From Anaerolineales bacterium UBA6055 (GTDB lineage Bacteria > Chloroflexota > Anaerolineae > Aggregatilineales > Phototrophicaceae), in assembly GCA_002428985.1 (NCBI GenBank), contig DIYL01000059.1:236872-300871 (forward strand): DNA of 64,000 nt, read 5' to 3'. Below are positions 8,219-15,322 of the stretch, one piece after another. Positions within the stretch are counted from its first letter, which is position 1. Every line of letters begins with the position of its first letter. A program made the position numbers and the translations under genes. The notes beneath the pieces were generated by a model that saw only the letters and a program-made list of their open reading frames with translations, was not told the DNA's origin and made no database searches.

Positions 8219-8929
8219 ATGTGCTTCAAACGGATAAGCCTTTTAATTGTCATTGCTGTTTTTAACGTTGCTTGTAGTTCATCCAATACGATAAGGCAAG
8301 TTACTGCTTTACCGAACCAACCCATCTCCGATAGTGCGGATGAGTTCATAGCCCCTCCGACAAACCCAACAAGCAATACACCTGTGCCTAGTAACAATAA
8401 CCAACCATTACTAGGATCAGAACCGGATAATTTTGCGCTAGCGACATTCACACCATCAGCCAATCGCTACCCACCCGGAGAAGCCCGTGCGATTGCGTTA
8501 GCCACAGATACAGTCATGCAACCCGAGATTGACCAGCCACTGACATTTAACGAGGCGATTGTATCGATTCGATTCGACGAAATGTATGATGGGTTCAACC
8601 CAGAAACAGGATTACAATTTTCAGATAAGTTAAAATCGTTGGATGGTCAACGTGTCCTGATGGAAGGGTATGTCGCCCCACCACTTAAACCGCGCATCGA
8701 TTTTTTTGTATTGACTAGACTTCAACTTCCATTCTGTCCATTCTGTAGTGCAAATGTAGACTGGCCCGACGATATTGTGCTCGTCTATCTGCCATATGAA
8801 TTATCACTCTCGTCTGAGGTTCCCGTCCAAGTCTTAGGCATATTAGAAGTCGGATCAAATATTGATCCTGAAACAGGGATGGTCAGCCTTGTCCGGATTT
8901 ACTTAGAAGAGTGGAGTCAACTTCGTTAA
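8219..8929 (+). CDS. Lipoprotein with a DUF3299-like C-terminal domain
   Basis: The product has 236 residues from ATG 8219, which has AGGAAA about 10 nt upstream; ATG 8201 and ATG 8186 are in-frame alternatives. The N-terminus MCFKRISLLIVIAVFNVACS is a lipoprotein signal with the modified Cys at about residue 20. A Ser/Pro/Asn-rich linker follows. The C-terminal domain (LDGQRVLMEGYVAPPL, then FFVLTRLQLPFCPFC with a CPFC pair) resembles DUF3299, a family often next to LolD/MacB-like ABC genes. The stop is 2 nt before the ABC ATPase start, so it is the first gene of a three-gene operon. It may be the substrate-facing lipoprotein of that transporter, perhaps metal-related because of the CxxC. 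Confidence 0.7.
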   Translation: MCFKRISLLIVIAVFNVACSSSNTIRQVTALPNQPISDSADEFIAPPTNPTSNTPVPSNNNQPLLGSEPDNFALATFTPSANRYPPGEARAIALATDTVMQPEIDQPLTFNEAIVSIRFDEMYDGFNPETGLQFSDKLKSLDGQRVLMEGYVAPPLKPRIDFFVLTRLQLPFCPFCSANVDWPDDIVLVYLPYELSLSSEVPVQVLGILEVGSNIDPETGMVSLVRIYLEEWSQLR

Positions 8930-8931
8930 CC

Positions 8932-9624
8932 ATGAAAATACGCTACAGTCAACTCATCCATCAGTATCCAAGCCCATCCGCAGAGCCCCGCAAAGTATTA
9001 GATATATCAGACTGGACAATTGACGAAGGCGAACAACTCCTCATTCGTGGTATCAGCGGTAGTGGGAAAACAACCCTATTTAATATCACCGCAGGTCTGA
9101 TGCAACCGACATCAGGCATGGTCTGGTTTGACAACACCAATTTATACGACCTCGCAGAAGCCAAACGCGATCAATTCCGTGCCCAACACATTGGGTATGT
9201 CTTCCAAACCCATTATCTAATGAATACACTCACAGCCATTGATAACGTCATCATGCCCTTGGCTTTTGCCAAAACACAACCAAAATCCGCATGGCGATCA
9301 ATCGCACAACCTTTATTAGAACGTGTTGGTCTCGGCGATCACTTGAATTATTTACCCGCTAAGCTCAGCACCGGACAGCGCATGCGCGTAGCAGTCGCTC
9401 GGGCATTAGTGTCAAAACCATCCCTCATTCTAGCAGATGAGCCAACGGCTTCATTAGACGAAACATCAGCAACATCCGTCATGGATTTATTACAAGACAT
9501 CTGTAACGAGACAAATGCAACCTTACTAGTCAACAGCCACGACCCGTCCATATATGACCGCTTCACCTCGATTGTTAATTTATCGCATGGCAAACTAGCG
9601 TTTGAGGGAACAGTCGCCACATGA
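8932..9624 (+). CDS. ABC transporter ATP-binding protein, LolD/MacB type
   Basis: The product has 230 residues. Walker A GISGSGKTTL is near residue 42, the signature LSTGQRMRVAVARAL near 145, Walker B LILADEPTASLDE near 165 and the H-loop NSHDP near 200. ATG 8932 follows the lipoprotein stop by 2 nt; a GTG at 8911 would overlap the upstream gene and is less likely. The 3' end overlaps the FtsX-type permease by 4 nt (ATGA), so translation is coupled. This class powers type VII (MacB-like) ABC systems that move or extract lipids, lipoproteins or peptides rather than importing solutes. The substrate is unknown. Confidence 0.9.
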   Translation: MKIRYSQLIHQYPSPSAEPRKVLDISDWTIDEGEQLLIRGISGSGKTTLFNITAGLMQPTSGMVWFDNTNLYDLAEAKRDQFRAQHIGYVFQTHYLMNTLTAIDNVIMPLAFAKTQPKSAWRSIAQPLLERVGLGDHLNYLPAKLSTGQRMRVAVARALVSKPSLILADEPTASLDETSATSVMDLLQDICNETNATLLVNSHDPSIYDRFTSIVNLSHGKLAFEGTVAT

Positions 9625-10889
9625 TCTATGATTTAACACTAGCATGGCGTAATATCCGTCATCGCTTAGTCGAGACCCTCATCCCGATCTTAGTTGTCGC
9701 ACTCGCAATCGCCTTATCAGTGGCTGTATTTGTACTGGCGGATGGTGCAGAAGAAGGCATTGTCCAAGCCAGTGATCCATTCGGTGTGCTTGTCATCGGT
9801 AAAGTCGGTAGCAGTCAAGAATTGGTCTTAAGCAGTATTCTGTTACAAGGCGCACCTATCGGAAATATCGACTATAGCGTATACCAGCAACTCGAAAATG
9901 ACGAACGTGTCCGCCTCTCTGTGCCACTCGCTTTTGGTGACAATGTCGGGGGTGCGCATATTATCGGCACAAATCATAACTTCTTTGAACTCCGTCGCTC
10001 GCAACTCGAGCGACCCGCATTCCAATTAGCACAAGGTCGTCTATTCGCAGAGGTAACATTCGAAGCAGTTTTAGGATCTCAAGCATCACAACGCTTAGGA
10101 CTCGGTATCGGTGACCAATTTTTAGCAACGCATGGTATTGGACGCGGTATAGCCGAGAATCTGCACGATGATGTCTATACAGTTGTCGGTATTCTGCACC
10201 CAACAGGCACCCCTTATGACACCGCTGTTTACACCAACATCGTCAGCGTATGGGAAGCCCACGCACATATCGAATCCGAATTCAGCCCATCATCCCCATT
10301 TACAACATCAATCCAGACACCCGAACTCGCGATAGCCACATCAACCGATCAAGTTACATCGATCCTTGTGCTACCAACCGGATTCATCGAACAAAACCAA
10401 TTAGCACAACAATTTTACCTAGATCCAGCATTACAAGCCGCATTCCCTGGTGATGAACTCGCAAGCCTCATCAATTTACTAAACCAAGGGCAACAGGTGC
10501 TTAATCTGATTGGGTATCTCGTCCTAGGCATTGCCTCGCTAACGCTGTTCCTATCAATGTATAGTGCGATTCTCGCCCGCAAACAATCCATCGCCATTAT
10601 GCGTAGTCTAGGGAGTAGCCGCCTAACAGTCTTCCGCGTCGTGATTTTTGAAACGCTAATCGTATCCATCACCGGAGCAATTCTCGGGCGCATCATCGGT
10701 TACGGATTAGCCTTCGCGATTGCAACCCAATTTAGCGAACATTCGGCAATTCCTATCCCGATTCGTTTCTTACCCGATGTCGAATTACTCTTATGGGTAT
10801 TATCAATTGGTGTCGGCATCCTAGCGGGCATTGTTCCCGCATGGCTCGCGTATCGGGTCAATGTAGTCGAGAATCTATTCGATTCATGA
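9621..10889 (+). CDS. FtsX/MacB-like ABC permease
   Basis: The product has 422 residues. One N-terminal helix (VETLIPILVVALAIALSVAV), a large extracytoplasmic domain (about 45-285) and three C-terminal helices give the MacB/LolE topology. The FtsX core is at the C-terminus: ILARKQSIAIMRSLGSSRLT, then ETLIVSITGAILGRIIGYG. The overlap with the ATPase and the upstream lipoprotein form one operon. Such permeases transmit force to the periplasmic or outer face. With a lipoprotein partner the complex may act as an envelope extractor or metal-linked transporter; the substrate cannot be read from the sequence. Confidence 0.87.
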   Translation: MIYDLTLAWRNIRHRLVETLIPILVVALAIALSVAVFVLADGAEEGIVQASDPFGVLVIGKVGSSQELVLSSILLQGAPIGNIDYSVYQQLENDERVRLSVPLAFGDNVGGAHIIGTNHNFFELRRSQLERPAFQLAQGRLFAEVTFEAVLGSQASQRLGLGIGDQFLATHGIGRGIAENLHDDVYTVVGILHPTGTPYDTAVYTNIVSVWEAHAHIESEFSPSSPFTTSIQTPELAIATSTDQVTSILVLPTGFIEQNQLAQQFYLDPALQAAFPGDELASLINLLNQGQQVLNLIGYLVLGIASLTLFLSMYSAILARKQSIAIMRSLGSSRLTVFRVVIFETLIVSITGAILGRIIGYGLAFAIATQFSEHSAIPIPIRFLPDVELLLWVLSIGVGILAGIVPAWLAYRVNVVENLFDS

Positions 10890-10970
10890 GGTATGTGCTA
10901 ATTATCGTGTTGTTGTATGTCGTTTGCATTGAGAAACGCAAGCACTCGAAGAACTTTCGAACGACTGTTC

Positions 10971-11363
10971 CTATGATAATCGGCGATTTGGATAATCTTC
11001 ACTCTTATATTTTCGAGGGAGAAGTTCCGAAACAGGTACCAAGATATGTTTGCCGTTGTCATTCAATATGAACATAGCATTGGGTGAATAATCGTAAACC
11101 AGTTCTCGACACATCCCACACGGAGGGACAACATCACCAGATTCCGTAACCGCAACAATTGTTTTAATAGAAGTATCACCTGCGGTAGCCGAAGCGCCAA
11201 CAGCTACAGCTTCAGCACAAAGTGTAATCCGCCCATTATTTGCTTCGACATGCACTCCAGTAAAAATCTGCCCCGATTCGGTCTCAAGAGCACAGAACAT
11301 CTGATGTTTGCCTTTGACATAGCGTTCCTCAGCTAGTTTTCTTGCCTTTGCAATTAACTCCAT
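10971..11363 (-). CDS. Cytidine deaminase family protein (blasticidin deaminase-like)
   Basis: The product has 130 residues, the usual size for homotetrameric CDA. Zinc site: Cys49-Ala-Glu51 (CAEAVAVG, Glu51 the proton shuttle) and P-P-Cys82-Gly-Met-Cys85. The middle segment VHVEANNGRITLCAE is typical of the CDA fold and looks closer to the blasticidin-S deaminase subgroup than to canonical Cdd. Function: hydrolytic deamination of cytidine or a related nucleoside in pyrimidine salvage; activity on antibiotics is possible but unproven. It is convergent with the ABC operon and divergent from the small gene at 11523. Confidence 0.82.
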   Translation of the reverse strand: MELIAKARKLAEERYVKGKHQMFCALETESGQIFTGVHVEANNGRITLCAEAVAVGASATAGDTSIKTIVAVTESGDVVPPCGMCRELVYDYSPNAMFILNDNGKHILVPVSELLPRKYKSEDYPNRRLS

Positions 11364-11522
11364 AATCCAATCCCTAATATATTGGCTAGTGTTTGCGCTT
11401 TATCTAATCCAGAGTGTAGCCTACTTTTTCACCTCTTTCGACTACCTGTTGATTAGATGGTTCTATGATAATCTTGAATAACCGACTTACAGCTACGATG
11501 AACGCAAATAAGGATAAAAACT

Positions 11523-11930
11523 ATGGATGCTAGCCATCTCTACAATCCACAGGATTTCCAACAGAGAATATTGGAATTACTCCCTCTTAACAAATCAAGC
11601 ATTGAAGATGTCCAAAACTTTCTTGAGAAAAATGAGTGGAATGGTTCTGACAAAGACATCAACATATACAAGGCTAACTCTGATGATATTGCTAGCTTTG
11701 TAGAGCAGGATGAAACTACATCAGAATTTGCCGAAAGAATAACAAGCTACTTGATAATTGAAGTTAAAATACCGTTTGATTGGAATACATTAGATGAGTA
11801 TCCGCGTCTCAAAAGGTTGAGACTGTGGATAAATTCATATTTTGTCAATTCGTACTATTTTATAATTTTTTTCTTTGACGATGATGCCCTAATCAACATG
11901 CGAATTACCATAGGGACTCGTGCAATTTAG
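11523..11930 (+). CDS. Hypothetical protein
   Basis: The product has 135 residues. ATG 11523 is preceded by AAGGATAAAAACT, an acceptable ribosome site. It is acidic and helical in the first half (EDVQNFLEKNEWNGSDKDINIY), with an aromatic hydrophobic patch near the C-terminus (INSYFVNSYYFIIFFF) that could be buried or membrane-peripheral. No known domain was recognised. Its A+T content is higher than that of the neighbouring genes, which may point to acquisition. It is monocistronic. Confidence 0.6.
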   Translation: MDASHLYNPQDFQQRILELLPLNKSSIEDVQNFLEKNEWNGSDKDINIYKANSDDIASFVEQDETTSEFAERITSYLIIEVKIPFDWNTLDEYPRLKRLRLWINSYFVNSYYFIIFFFDDDALINMRITIGTRAI

Positions 11931-12214
11931 ATTTAATTTACTATGCCACCGATATATATCAGCCAACATTCGCATATTTTTTCTTACCTTGCCAGCAAAC
12001 AACATGTTTGGTGGCATAATAACACACAGACAAAACCACCCATGACATTTACAGCGTAATCTCATCGTCTTACCTTAACGTTTGATAAGACATATCAGCC
12101 TAAGCCAAACATATATTCTATGCTTTAGTGCAATAATTCCACAAATATCGGGCATGTTTTGGCATTAACCGCTTAATAAATTTTTTACAACGATTTGAGA
12201 TACTGTAACCTTCT

Positions 12215-12243
12215 TTGACATATTACGCAATCTGTTATAAACT
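12215..12243 (+). promoter_or_regulatory. Promoter of the amino-acid binding protein gene
   Basis: A consensus TTGACA at 12215-12220 is followed after 17 nt by TAAACT (12238-12243); an overlapping TATAAA (12236-12241) at 15 nt is the alternative. The leader to ATG 12346 is about 95 nt. Confidence 0.5.
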
Positions 12244-12272
12244 AACGTCCGCAGGGTTTTAGGAGCGTATTT

Positions 12273-12284
12273 ATGTTGTTGTAA
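12273..12284 (+). promoter_or_regulatory. Three-codon leader ORF (Met-Leu-Leu-stop)
   Basis: ATG TTG TTG TAA at 12273-12284 has a perfect AGGAG seven bases upstream (12261-12265). It lies in the leader of the amino-acid binding-protein mRNA. A minimal translated uORF may tune expression through ribosome occupancy; chance occurrence is possible. Confidence 0.3.
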
Positions 12285-12345
12285 ACAATAAAATATCTTC
12301 TAATAACCTTTTGATTACATATTACTTTTTGAGGAGATTTAACAC

Positions 12346-13380
12346 ATGACAAAACGTATTCTTTTTGTGTTAGCTGTTATGGCTGTGATGGTTATGGGTA
12401 CAACCGTAATGGCACAGGACGATAGCATTGTTGAACGCATCCAAGAACGTGGCGAACTCATCTGTGGTGTCAACGCAACCCTCCCAGGTTTCGGTACACA
12501 AAATGATGCAGGTGACTTTGAAGGTTTCGATATTGATTTCTGTAAAGCTGTTGCAGCTGCAGTCCTCGGTGACGCAGAAGCTGTAACCTTCCGTGCATTG
12601 ACCGCTGCTGAACGCCCAACTGCATTGGCATCCGGTGAAGTTGACATGATCAGCCGTAACAGTACATGGACACTCAGCCGTGACACCGAATGGGGCGCAA
12701 CCTTCGGCCCAACAACATTCTACGATGGTCAAGGTATCATGGTAAAAGTTGAATTTGGTGTAACCACCATCGAAGAACTCGGTGAAGAAAGCATCACCAT
12801 CTGCACCAACGCAGGTACAACCACAGAATTGAACGCAACCGACCTCGCTGACACACTCGGCGCAGACTGGGAACTCAACACATTCCAAGATTTTGATGCT
12901 GTCATGGACGCATACGAAGCTGACGCATGTGACGCAGTCACCACTGACATGAGCGGTTTGCTCTCCCGTAAAGCAACAGCTGCAGATCCTGCTGCACACT
13001 TCATTCTCCCAGGTACAATCAGTAAAGAACCACTCGGCCCTCTAAGCCCACAAAGTGATGCACAATTCGCTGACATCATCCGCTGGGTTGTTTGGGGTAT
13101 GATTACCGCGGAAGAAGAAGGTATCGACAGCATGAACATTGGCGACTTCATGGATAGTGAAGATGCTGGTGTAGCACGTTTGCTTGGTATCGGCGACAAC
13201 GTTGCTGGTGAATACCTCGGCATCAACGACGAATTCATGGTTGACGTTATTACACAAGTTGGTAACTACAGCGAAGTCTTCGATCGTAACCTTGGTCCAG
13301 ACACAATCTTCGGTCTAACCCGTGGTGTTAACGCACTATGGACAGATGGCGGCCTACTCTACGCACCACCATTCCGTTAA
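12346..13380 (+). CDS. aapJ: AapJ-like amino-acid ABC transporter substrate-binding protein
   Basis: The product has 344 residues with a cleaved signal peptide (MTKRILFVLAVMAVMVMGTT, likely cut after VMA at about residue 23). It is a type II periplasmic binding protein of family SBP_bac_3: the start of the mature protein (RIQERGELICGVNATLPGFG, then GFDIDFCKAVAAAVLGD) is characteristic of AapJ, the general L-amino-acid binder. The SRNSTWTLSRD segment near residue 105 is the usual ligand loop. Two Cys in the second lobe (ICTNAG and ADACDAVTTD) match the family disulphide. A strong ribosome site, GAGGAG, precedes the ATG. It is separated from the permeases by 417 nt with three hairpins, consistent with higher expression of the binder. 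Confidence 0.92.
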   Translation: MTKRILFVLAVMAVMVMGTTVMAQDDSIVERIQERGELICGVNATLPGFGTQNDAGDFEGFDIDFCKAVAAAVLGDAEAVTFRALTAAERPTALASGEVDMISRNSTWTLSRDTEWGATFGPTTFYDGQGIMVKVEFGVTTIEELGEESITICTNAGTTTELNATDLADTLGADWELNTFQDFDAVMDAYEADACDAVTTDMSGLLSRKATAADPAAHFILPGTISKEPLGPLSPQSDAQFADIIRWVVWGMITAEEEGIDSMNIGDFMDSEDAGVARLLGIGDNVAGEYLGINDEFMVDVITQVGNYSEVFDRNLGPDTIFGLTRGVNALWTDGGLLYAPPFR

Positions 13381-13391
13381 ACCGAACATTA

Positions 13392-13411
13392 GGGGTGACC
13401 TAAGTCATCCC
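13392..13411 (+). terminator. First hairpin after the binding-protein gene
   Basis: GGGGTGAC (13392-13399), loop CTAA, GTCATCCC (13404-13411): 8 bp with one G-T wobble, 11 nt after the stop codon. No T-tract, so it is probably a 3'-stabilising structure. Confidence 0.45.
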
Positions 13412-13415
13412 GCTT

Positions 13416-13440
13416 AGACGAATACAGACATTCGTCTTTA
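13416..13440 (+). terminator. Second hairpin after the binding-protein gene
   Basis: AGACGAAT (13416-13423), loop ACAGAC, ATTCGTCT (13430-13437), a perfect 8-bp stem followed by a short TTTA. It may act with the neighbouring hairpins as an attenuator. Confidence 0.45.
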
Positions 13441-13457
13441 AGTAACGCATTCTCAGA

Positions 13458-13500
13458 CGGGGTGCGATCATCAGCGATGGTGTCGCATCCCGTTTGTGTT
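13458..13500 (+). terminator. Rho-independent-like terminator
   Basis: CGGGGTGCGA (13458-13467) pairs with TCGCATCCCG (13483-13492) over 10 bp with one wobble. The loop holds a small CATC/GATG stem, and a T-rich tail TTTGTGTTT follows. It is the strongest of the three hairpins after the binding-protein gene. Confidence 0.6.
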
Positions 13501-13797
13501 TGAGGGAATCTGTGGGGAGTTTATAGTAAGAAGTGAAGTGTTGCATCCGGTTTGGATGTCGAATATTTTAGGCGGTAGTATCAAAATTATTATAAAACTG
13601 TGTCACCGCTTTTTACTTATTATTGTGTCATTTTATTCTTAGACATCGCATTTCAAGAGCAAATAATACTTTCTTACCACATCTGCCCAAACATCTCCCA
13701 ACAAACACTGTACTGTTTGAATATTTGTGACATCGTAGGATTCTGACTACAATAGTAGGCAACCTATTGATGGTGCAATACACATAGGGAGAAACCT

Positions 13798-15315
13798 ATG
13801 ACAATGCAAGACAATATACAACAAGAGAGTTTATTACCTGCTGTCTTCCGCGACGCCCGTATTTTGCAGGGTATCGCACAGATAGTGTTTGTAATTATTG
13901 TTATTTTCGTCCTTGGGGATTTATCAGATCGTATCAATAGCGCACTCGAAGCAACAAGTCAAACACCAAATCTTGACTTCCTCCAAAACCGCGCTGGGTT
14001 CGAGATTGCCGATTCTGGTTCATATACCCCTGATGATAATTACTTTGAAGCATTCTTAAACGTTGGGTTTTACAATACCTTACGGATTGTCATCCCCGGC
14101 TTAATCTCAACAACCCTCATCGGGATTCTATTTGGTATCTTCTTGCTGAGTAGTAACTTCCTTGTGAGGACGTTGGCACGGGCTTATGTAGAAGTATTGC
14201 GGAATACCCCCATTCTATTGCAGATTTTTGCATGGTTCTTTGTGGTGATCTTTTCGCTACCGCCTTTACAAGAATCGATTGCCTTCCCGCAAGAAGGGAT
14301 TCGGTCGTTGCCGCTAACGCAGTATGCCATATCACTCGTGATCATCGCACTCGTCTATGCATACACCCGTGGTTTACGCAATGCAATCTGGAAGTCGCGT
14401 ATACGCCAAGTCACCATCTTGGTGTTGCTGGTGGTTAACTTGTTCGGGCTTGTATTGATTGGCGAAGGAACATACTTTACCTTCTTACCAGCAATCTACA
14501 TCAGCATTAAAGGTGTCGCCTTATTTGAGTTGATCCCAACTGCAATATTCGGTGTCTGGATGGTATTTGTTGTGATCGGCATCGTTGTTGCTGCCGGTAT
14601 GTGGCAATATTTTGGATTCCTAACAGAAACAACCGGGACACCCTATCCTCGCGTACGCTATGCGACGATTTCGATCATTGTCTTTACAATAGTCGGATGG
14701 ATGGTCGTTGGTATGCGTCCAACACCGGCTGTTATTCAAATTGTGGATGAAGATGCCGAGACAACTATCGAGATGCCCTACGAAGAGGCGTTCCAATCCG
14801 GTATGCTGACGATCGAACAAGAACTCGAATACACACGTCAGCCACTTATCTTCCGTCCACCTACACTAGATCGTCGCGGACGTAATATCGAAACAGGCAT
14901 TGAATTTACCCCTGCGTATCTAGCAGTGTTCCTAGGTCTAGTGATTTATACCTCAGCATTTATCGCAGAGATTGTCCGTGCAGGCATTCAAGCAGTACCC
15001 GGTGGGCAACTAGAAGCATCAAGAGCTTTAGGTATATCGCAGAATGACATGCTCAGGTTAATTATTTTGCCACAGGCGTTGCGGGTCATTATCCCGCCGT
15101 TAGGCAATCAATATCTTAATCTGGCGAAGAACTCCAGTCTAGCAATTGCAGTCTCGTACACCGATGTTTTTCAGGTCACCAATACGATTATCAACCAATC
15201 GGGGCAATCGGTGACAGGAATCATCATGGTGTTACTCGCATATCTCGTCATCAGTCTGGTGATTTCGCTAATGATGAACTTAGTCAATCAACGTTTCCAA
15301 CTGGTCACAAGGTAG
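13798..15315 (+). CDS. aapQ: AapQ-like amino-acid ABC permease
   Basis: The product has 505 residues. N-terminal helices are followed by the first half of a BPD_transp_1 permease (NVGFYNTLRIVIPGLISTTLIGILFG), an insertion with extra helices and an extracytoplasmic segment (about 185-365), and the second half with the EAA loop EIVRAGIQAVPGGQLEASRALGISQ near residues 395-420 that docks on the ATPase. Split first halves with long insertions are typical of AapQ compared with HisQ. With AapM it forms the membrane channel for polar or general L-amino acids. ATG 13798 has AGGGAG upstream. The stop is 7 nt before the next start. Confidence 0.9.
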   Translation: MTMQDNIQQESLLPAVFRDARILQGIAQIVFVIIVIFVLGDLSDRINSALEATSQTPNLDFLQNRAGFEIADSGSYTPDDNYFEAFLNVGFYNTLRIVIPGLISTTLIGILFGIFLLSSNFLVRTLARAYVEVLRNTPILLQIFAWFFVVIFSLPPLQESIAFPQEGIRSLPLTQYAISLVIIALVYAYTRGLRNAIWKSRIRQVTILVLLVVNLFGLVLIGEGTYFTFLPAIYISIKGVALFELIPTAIFGVWMVFVVIGIVVAAGMWQYFGFLTETTGTPYPRVRYATISIIVFTIVGWMVVGMRPTPAVIQIVDEDAETTIEMPYEEAFQSGMLTIEQELEYTRQPLIFRPPTLDRRGRNIETGIEFTPAYLAVFLGLVIYTSAFIAEIVRAGIQAVPGGQLEASRALGISQNDMLRLIILPQALRVIIPPLGNQYLNLAKNSSLAIAVSYTDVFQVTNTIINQSGQSVTGIIMVLLAYLVISLVISLMMNLVNQRFQLVTR

Positions 15316-15322
15316 GTGTCTG

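Larger units (their letters stand above)
11931..12345. other. Intergenic region upstream of the amino-acid transporter
   Basis: It holds a 9-bp perfect inverted repeat (TATGCCACC 11942-11950, GGTGGCATA 12010-12018) with a 59-nt centre, an A+T-rich stretch, a promoter at 12215-12243, a three-codon leader ORF at 12273-12284 and the ribosome site of the binding-protein gene (GAGGAG near 12331). No protein gene of useful length was seen. Confidence 0.6.
13381..13797. other. Intergenic region between binding protein and permease
   Basis: The first 120 nt carry three successive hairpins (listed separately). The remaining 300 nt are A+T-rich with no convincing gene. A ribosome site AGGGAG lies just before ATG 13798. 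The layout suggests termination or mRNA processing after the binding-protein gene, with partial read-through or a separate promoter for the permeases. Confidence 0.55.

Noticed and set aside
12370..12999. 209-aa minus-strand ORF inside the binding-protein gene
   Set aside because: Antisense shadow with unusual Cys richness caused by the GCA/ACA codons of the sense strand.
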